The translations under genes and the position numbers were made by a program. The notes beneath the pieces were generated by a model that was given only the letters and a program-made list of their open reading frames with translations, was not told where the DNA came from and ran no database searches. A stretch of DNA of 10,447 bases from Methylacidiphilum sp. (lineage in GTDB: Bacteria > Verrucomicrobiota > Verrucomicrobiia > CAIQCK01), in assembly GCA_020718125.1 (NCBI GenBank), contig DYDC01000071.1, forward strand, positions 1 through 10,447, given 5' to 3'. This document shows positions 6,691 through 10,447 of this stretch, piece after piece; within the stretch, counting starts at the first letter, position 1, and each line of letters opens with the position of its first letter.

Positions 6691-7716
6691 ATGAGCCGCA
6701 AACTGACCGTTTCGTTCTGTGTGATGGCCGCTGCGCTGGCCGTTGCCTTGCCTGCTGCGCACGCCCAGAAGGTCGTCATCAAACTCGCCACGCTCGCCCC
6801 GGAAGGTTCTTCGTGGCACCTCATCCTCAAGGAGATGGGCGAGGAATGGAAGAAAGTCTCCAACGGCCGCGTGACGCTGAAGATTTATCCCGGCGGCGTC
6901 GTGGGAGACGAGGCGGAGATGGTCAGCAAGATGAGGATCGGCGCCATCCACGCCGCGGCGGTGACCGGGACGGGCCTGAGCGAGATTGACCGGGGCGTGC
7001 AGGCGTTGCAGGCGCCGATGCTCTATCGCTCGGATGCCGAACTGGATCACGTCCGGGCAAAGATGACGCCGACGCTGGAAAAGCGGCTGGCGGACAAAGG
7101 CTTCGTCGTGCTCACGTGGGGCGAGGCGGGCTGGGTCCGCTTCTTTGCCAAGTCGCCCGTCGTCAAGCCTGACGATCTAAAGAAACTCAAGCTCTTCACC
7201 TGGGCCGGCGATACGCTGGTGCTCGACATCTGGAAGGCCGGCGGGTTCCATCCCGTGCCGTTGGCCAGCACCGACATCATGCCGAGCCTGCAGACGGGCA
7301 TGATCAACGCCTTCGCGACACCGCCGGTGGCGGCGTTGAGTTTCCAGTGGTATTCGCTCGCGCCGAACATGACCGACATGCGCTGGGCGCCGCTGATCGG
7401 CGCGACCATCCTCGACAAGCGGTCGTGGGAGAAGATTCCCGCCGACGCGCGCGACGCCATCATGGCCGCCTCGCGCAAGGCCGGCGAGAAACTCCAGACC
7501 GATGTGCGCAAGGGCGAACTCGAAGCCGTCAAGGCCATGAAGGACCACAAGCTCAACGTGGTGGCCGTGGCCGACGACGCGCTGGCCGCGTGGCGCTCCG
7601 CCGCCGAGGCCATCTACCCGAAACTGCGCGGACCGTTCGTGCCGGCCGACATGTTCGACGAGGCGCAACGGATCGTCACGGAATTCCGCGCCAAGGCCTG
7701 CGCCGGTGCAAACTGA
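6691..7716 (+). CDS. dctP: TRAP transporter periplasmic binding protein (DctP/TatP-like)
   Basis: A 341-residue protein with a classic signal peptide ending in AHA-QK (cleavage about 25/26). The mature protein begins VVIKLATLAPEGSSWH, the usual DctP opening, and has VTLKIYPGGVVGDEAEMVSKMRIGAI (61-86), then DDLKKLKLFTW (161-171) and PLASTDIMPSLQTGMINAF (190-208), matching the DctP strand and helix order. In DctP and SiaP proteins the pattern LKIRV carries a near-universal Arg that pairs with the ligand carboxylate; here that position is Phe169. The ligand may therefore be non-carboxylate or hydrophobic, as proposed for the Treponema TPAT binding protein. ATG at 6691 is preferred over GTG at 6622, which would add 23 residues before the signal. 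Only a weak GAGA precedes it. The gene overlaps the next one by 11 bp. Confidence 0.92.
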   Translation: MSRKLTVSFCVMAAALAVALPAAHAQKVVIKLATLAPEGSSWHLILKEMGEEWKKVSNGRVTLKIYPGGVVGDEAEMVSKMRIGAIHAAAVTGTGLSEIDRGVQALQAPMLYRSDAELDHVRAKMTPTLEKRLADKGFVVLTWGEAGWVRFFAKSPVVKPDDLKKLKLFTWAGDTLVLDIWKAGGFHPVPLASTDIMPSLQTGMINAFATPPVAALSFQWYSLAPNMTDMRWAPLIGATILDKRSWEKIPADARDAIMAASRKAGEKLQTDVRKGELEAVKAMKDHKLNVVAVADDALAAWRSAAEAIYPKLRGPFVPADMFDEAQRIVTEFRAKACAGAN

Positions 7717-9571
7717 TCCTACCGCCGCCACCAGCCCCCGCGAGGCCCCCTCGGCGCAACGAGGCGGCCTGTGCCGCCTTGAAAACTCGCTCGCCATCCT
7801 CGCGCTTGCCGCGATGTCGCTGCTGCCGTTGCTGGAGATCGTCACGCGGAAGTTCTTCCACTGGGGCGTCCCCGGCTCGCAGGCGATCGTCCAGCACCTG
7901 ACGCTGGTCATCGCGTTCCTCGGCGCGGCGCTGGCGGCGCGCGAGGGGCGGTTGCTGAAGCTGGCCACGGGCGAGGCGCTCGCGCACAGCCGTTTCCGGC
8001 ATGTAGTAAACGCTTTTGGGGCGGCGGTGGGCGCGTGCGTGGCGGCGTCGCTCTGCTACGCGAGTTATCAACTCGTCATCACCGAGCGCGCGGCAGGTCT
8101 CGATATCATCCCCGGCGTGAAACGCTGGGCCGTGGAGGCGGTGATGCCGTTCGGCCTCGGCTCGATGGCGCTGCGGCAGGTCTGGCACGCGTCGGACCGC
8201 TGGCCAGGCCGCGCCATCGCCGCGCTCGGCGTCATCGCGGCGGCGGTGTTCAAGTTCCTGCCGGACGGCGCGGGCGCGGTGCTGCTGTGGCCGTTGACGA
8301 TCCTGCTGATCGTCGGCACGGCCGTGGGCGCGCCGATCTTCGCGATGATCGGCGGCGCGGCAATGCTGATGTTCTGGAGCGAGGCGACGCCGGTGGCCTC
8401 GGTGGCGGTGGAGGCTTACCGGCTGACGATTTCGCCGATGCTGCCGACGATCCCGCTGTTCACGCTGGCGGGCTACATCCTCGCCGAGGGCGGCACGAGC
8501 CAGCGGCTGGTGCGCCTGTTCAACGCGTGGTTCGGCTGGTGTCCCGGCGGCACGGCGGTGGTGGCGTCGCTGGTGTGCGCGTTCTTCACGACGTTCACCG
8601 GCGGCAGCGGTGTGACGATTCTTGCGGTGGGCGGCCTGTTGCTGCCGATGTTGTTGCAGGCGAAGTATTCGGACAAGTTCTCCGTCGGCTTGCTGACGAC
8701 GGCCGGCTCGCTGGGGTTGCTGTTTCCGCCGAGCCTGCCGGTGATTCTCTACGCCATCGTCGCGCAGCAGCAGCACGTGAACGTGGACATCGAAGACCTG
8801 TTCATCGCGGGCTTCCTGCCGGGCTGCCTGATGGTGGGCGCGTGCGTGGCGTGGTCGGTGCGGCAGGGCCTCAAGAGCAAGATCCCTCGCTCGCGGTTCG
8901 AGTGGCGCGCGGCGCGCGAGGCGCTCTGGGCCGCGAAGTGGGAGGTGGCGCTGCCGATTGTCGTGATGGTGTTCATCTTCGGCGGGTTCGCGACGCTGGT
9001 GGAGGCGGCGGCGTTGACGGTGCTGTATGCGTTCTTCATCGAGTGCGTCATCCATCGCGACCTGAAGATCGGCCGCGACATGCCGCGGACGGTGACGGAA
9101 TGCGCGACGTTGCTCGGCGGGGTGATGATCATCCTCTGTGTCGCGCTGGGGCTGACAAGCTACCTGGTGGACGCGGAGGTGCCGGCCCGGATGGCGGCAT
9201 GGGTCCGCGCCCATGTCGAGTCGCAGTTCCTGTTCCTATTGGGACTGAACATCATGCTGATCTTCGTGGGCGGGCTGATGGACATCTTCCCGGCCATCGT
9301 GGTGGTGGTGCCGTTGATCACGCCGATGGGCGCGGCGTTCGGCGTGGACCCGATCCACCTCGGCATCATCTTCCTGGCGAACATGGAGTTCGGTTTCCTC
9401 GCGCCGCCGGTGGGGTTGAACCTGCTGCTGGCGAGCTACCGTTTCAACCGCCCGATGACGCAGGTTTATCGCAACGCGCTGCCGGGCATGTTTATCATGT
9501 TCGGGTGCGTGCTGATCATCACCTATATGCCGGTGATGACGACGGGCGTGCTGAAGCTGGTCAGCCGCTAG
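7706..9571 (+). CDS. dctQM: Fused TRAP transporter membrane protein (DctQ-DctM)
   Basis: A 621-residue polytopic inner-membrane protein joining both TRAP membrane subunits. Residues about 25-185 are the small DctQ-like part with four hydrophobic spans and a conserved-looking EIVTRKFF (44-51) in the first. Residues about 193-620 are the large DctM part: FTTFTGGSGVTILAVGG (294-310), AGSLGLLFPPSLPVILYA (333-350), MDIFPAIVVVVPLITPM (525-541) and LANMEFGFLAPPVGLNLLLAS (557-577), all typical DctM ion- and substrate-path segments. It drives uptake of the ligand delivered by the binding protein, using a Na+ or H+ gradient. The start is GTG at 7706, overlapping dctP by 11 bp, which implies translational coupling; the next Met (residue 37) lies inside the first membrane span. 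DctQ-DctM fusion is common. Complete, with a TAG stop. Confidence 0.93.
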   Translation: MQTDPTAATSPREAPSAQRGGLCRLENSLAILALAAMSLLPLLEIVTRKFFHWGVPGSQAIVQHLTLVIAFLGAALAAREGRLLKLATGEALAHSRFRHVVNAFGAAVGACVAASLCYASYQLVITERAAGLDIIPGVKRWAVEAVMPFGLGSMALRQVWHASDRWPGRAIAALGVIAAAVFKFLPDGAGAVLLWPLTILLIVGTAVGAPIFAMIGGAAMLMFWSEATPVASVAVEAYRLTISPMLPTIPLFTLAGYILAEGGTSQRLVRLFNAWFGWCPGGTAVVASLVCAFFTTFTGGSGVTILAVGGLLLPMLLQAKYSDKFSVGLLTTAGSLGLLFPPSLPVILYAIVAQQQHVNVDIEDLFIAGFLPGCLMVGACVAWSVRQGLKSKIPRSRFEWRAAREALWAAKWEVALPIVVMVFIFGGFATLVEAAALTVLYAFFIECVIHRDLKIGRDMPRTVTECATLLGGVMIILCVALGLTSYLVDAEVPARMAAWVRAHVESQFLFLLGLNIMLIFVGGLMDIFPAIVVVVPLITPMGAAFGVDPIHLGIIFLANMEFGFLAPPVGLNLLLASYRFNRPMTQVYRNALPGMFIMFGCVLIITYMPVMTTGVLKLVSR

Positions 9572-9608
9572 TTGCGCCGTCGCCGCCGCCGGCTGAGATT
9601 CTGCCGGC

Positions 9609-10364
9609 ATGAGTCCCTCCGAAATCCGCTTTGCCGCCGACGGCATGCTGCAATCACTGGCCACATGGCTGCGCGTCTTGGGCTGCGATTGTCTGGCGGG
9701 ATGCGGCCTGTTTGGTCGCGAGTTGCTGGAGCGCGCGGTGGCGGACGGGCGCGTGTTCTTGACGCGCAACACGCACCTCAGCAACGATTGGCCGCGCGCG
9801 CTGGCGGAGCGGGCGGAGGTTTTCTTCTATGTGCCGGTCTTTAGCAAGGGGCCGCCGCCCGCCACGGCGGAGGAGCGTTGGGGGCGGCTGCGCGGCGTGA
9901 CGCAAGGGTTGTTCCGGTTGCGGGATTTGCTGGCGCGCACAATCCCCGACACGACAGCGCGGCAGGTGGAAGTGCTGCTGCTCGACCAATCCCCTGAAGC
10001 ACGAAACCCCTTCCTCAGCATTCCGGTCGCAAACCGGGTGCGCAGCTACATCCGCGGCGGTTACCGGCTGGTGGACGCCGAATCGCATGAACTGGACCGC
10101 CACGGCCGTTTGCGCATCTTTCTCAACGACGTGACCGGCATTGTGGAAGACGGCCGGCTCCTGCGCACGTGGGCCATCCAGCGCGACATCACGCGGCAAC
10201 GCCAGATCGAGGACGAAAAGGCGCAGATGGAACGGCGGCTGGTCGAGTTCCAGAAACTGGAGAGCCTGGGTTTCCTCGCGGGTGGCATCGCGCACGACTT
10301 CAACAACCTGCTGACCAGCGTCTTTGGCAACGCCAGCCGGTTCCCCGCTGTTTTCAGTGGATGA
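9609..10364 (+). CDS. Mut7-C RNase domain fused in frame to a truncated PAS-histidine kinase
   Basis: A 251-residue reading frame of two unlike parts. Residues 1-76 resemble the Mut7-C PIN-like RNase domain: FAADGMLQSLATWLRVLGCD (8-27), then RELLERAVADGRVFLTRN (37-54). The usual Asp after LLTR is Asn54, and the zinc-ribbon cysteines that normally end this family are absent. Residues about 77-140 match nothing I know. Residues about 145-196 look like the second half of a PAS domain (YIRGGYRLVDAESHELDRHG, ending in QRDITRQRQ), followed by a coiled segment and the kinase H-box GGIAHDFNNLLT (225-236) with His229. There is no ATPase domain: the frame ends 15 residues past the H-box, beside a probable transposase gene. 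An intact protein of this shape is unlikely to autophosphorylate. It may be a fusion made by rearrangement plus insertion truncation, so it may be a pseudogene. The ATG at 9609 has no clear Shine-Dalgarno. Confidence 0.65.
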   Translation: MSPSEIRFAADGMLQSLATWLRVLGCDCLAGCGLFGRELLERAVADGRVFLTRNTHLSNDWPRALAERAEVFFYVPVFSKGPPPATAEERWGRLRGVTQGLFRLRDLLARTIPDTTARQVEVLLLDQSPEARNPFLSIPVANRVRSYIRGGYRLVDAESHELDRHGRLRIFLNDVTGIVEDGRLLRTWAIQRDITRQRQIEDEKAQMERRLVEFQKLESLGFLAGGIAHDFNNLLTSVFGNASRFPAVFSG

Positions 10365-10366
10365 AG
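10339..10366 (+). mobile_element. Possible left end of an ISL3-like insertion sequence
   Basis: The kinase frame stops resembling its family after NAS (codons ending at 10338). The next bases, beginning GGTTCCCCGCTG, precede a putative transposase start and have the GG...TTC opening and placement expected of an ISL3-type terminal repeat. The matching right end lies outside the window, so this boundary is inferred and not demonstrated. Confidence 0.3.
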
Positions 10367-10384
10367 GCTGTAAGCAGTGGGGGC

Positions 10385-10447
10385 ATGACACCGGAGAAAC
10401 TGTTTCATCAACCGCTGGGCTTGGGCATGAACTGGGAAGTGACCGAA
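10385..10447 (+). CDS. Partial transposase N-terminus, ISL3-like
   Basis: An open frame runs off the window edge. From the ATG at 10385 it reads MTPEKLFHQPLGLGMNWEVT, resembling the xxxLFxxxLGLxxxWxV opening of ISL3-family transposases, just before the zinc-finger region. The same frame is also open from the ATG at 10361, which overlaps the stop of the kinase fragment. A G-rich tract (GGGGG) lies immediately upstream of 10385. Only about 21 residues are visible, so the family call is tentative, but the kinase next to it is cut short, as expected if an insertion sequence landed there. Confidence 0.45.
   Translation, partial: MTPEKLFHQPLGLGMNWEVTE

Noticed and set aside
7676..9214. Long minus-strand open frame (over 500 codons) opposite the fused TRAP membrane gene
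   Set aside because: Its translation is rich in Arg, His and Gln with no family resemblance, and it mirrors a clear DctQ-DctM gene. It is an antisense shadow of GC-rich codons.
9588..9608. GCCGGC repeated around a 9-base loop, considered as a terminator after the TRAP operon
   Set aside because: The stem is only 6 bp, each half is itself a palindrome, no T-tract follows, and the next ATG starts at once. Chance is likely in such GC-rich DNA.
8035..9612. Plus-strand open frame of about 525 codons in another phase over the same region
   Set aside because: It is dominated by Arg, Gly and Ala, has no membrane pattern or motif, and lies entirely across the well-supported TRAP gene.

Overview
The window is GC-rich, densely coding bacterial DNA with at least eight genes. 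It most likely comes from the Planctomycetota-Verrucomicrobiota-Chlamydiota group, and a Verrucomicrobiota member is my best guess. That guess rests on the mix of proteins: a free-standing SGNH-hydrolase-type accessory domain, a secreted GNDxY-repeat/HEAT protein, a TPR-associated TRAP transporter and a PAS-histidine kinase. An AT-rich heptamer repeat also resembles repeats I remember from such genomes. No rRNA, tRNA or CRISPR array is visible.

Layout. On the minus strand, 1-1777 holds a two-gene unit: a small exported beta-sandwich protein followed by an overlapping MFS transporter of the UMF1/Atg22 type. Diverging from it, 1832-4585 encodes a 917-residue exported protein. Its centre is 13 GxDxY motifs, mostly spaced 26-27 residues apart, and its C-terminus is made of HEAT-like helices. 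Its 3' end overlaps by 10 bp the convergent gene 4576-5505 (minus), an intramembrane M50 (site-2 type) metalloprotease with two C-terminal zinc ribbons.

From 5654 to 9571 (plus) lies a TRAP transporter operon with its TPR lipoprotein: the T component, then a DctP-type periplasmic binding protein, then a fused DctQ-DctM membrane protein. This is the same three-part design as the TPAT transporters known from Treponema. The lipoprotein and binding protein would work in the periplasm, handing a ligand to the Na+- or H+-coupled membrane protein. The binding protein has Phe where most DctP/SiaP proteins have the carboxylate-binding Arg, so the ligand may not be an ordinary organic acid.

The last kilobase looks rearranged. 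A Mut7-C-type RNase domain runs in frame into the second half of a PAS domain and a histidine-kinase H-box. The kinase breaks off abruptly next to the start of a probable ISL3-like transposase that leaves the window. The most unusual items are the GNDxY/HEAT protein, the Arg-less TPAT binding protein and the RNase/kinase chimera. I see no clear evidence for a wholly new multi-gene system.
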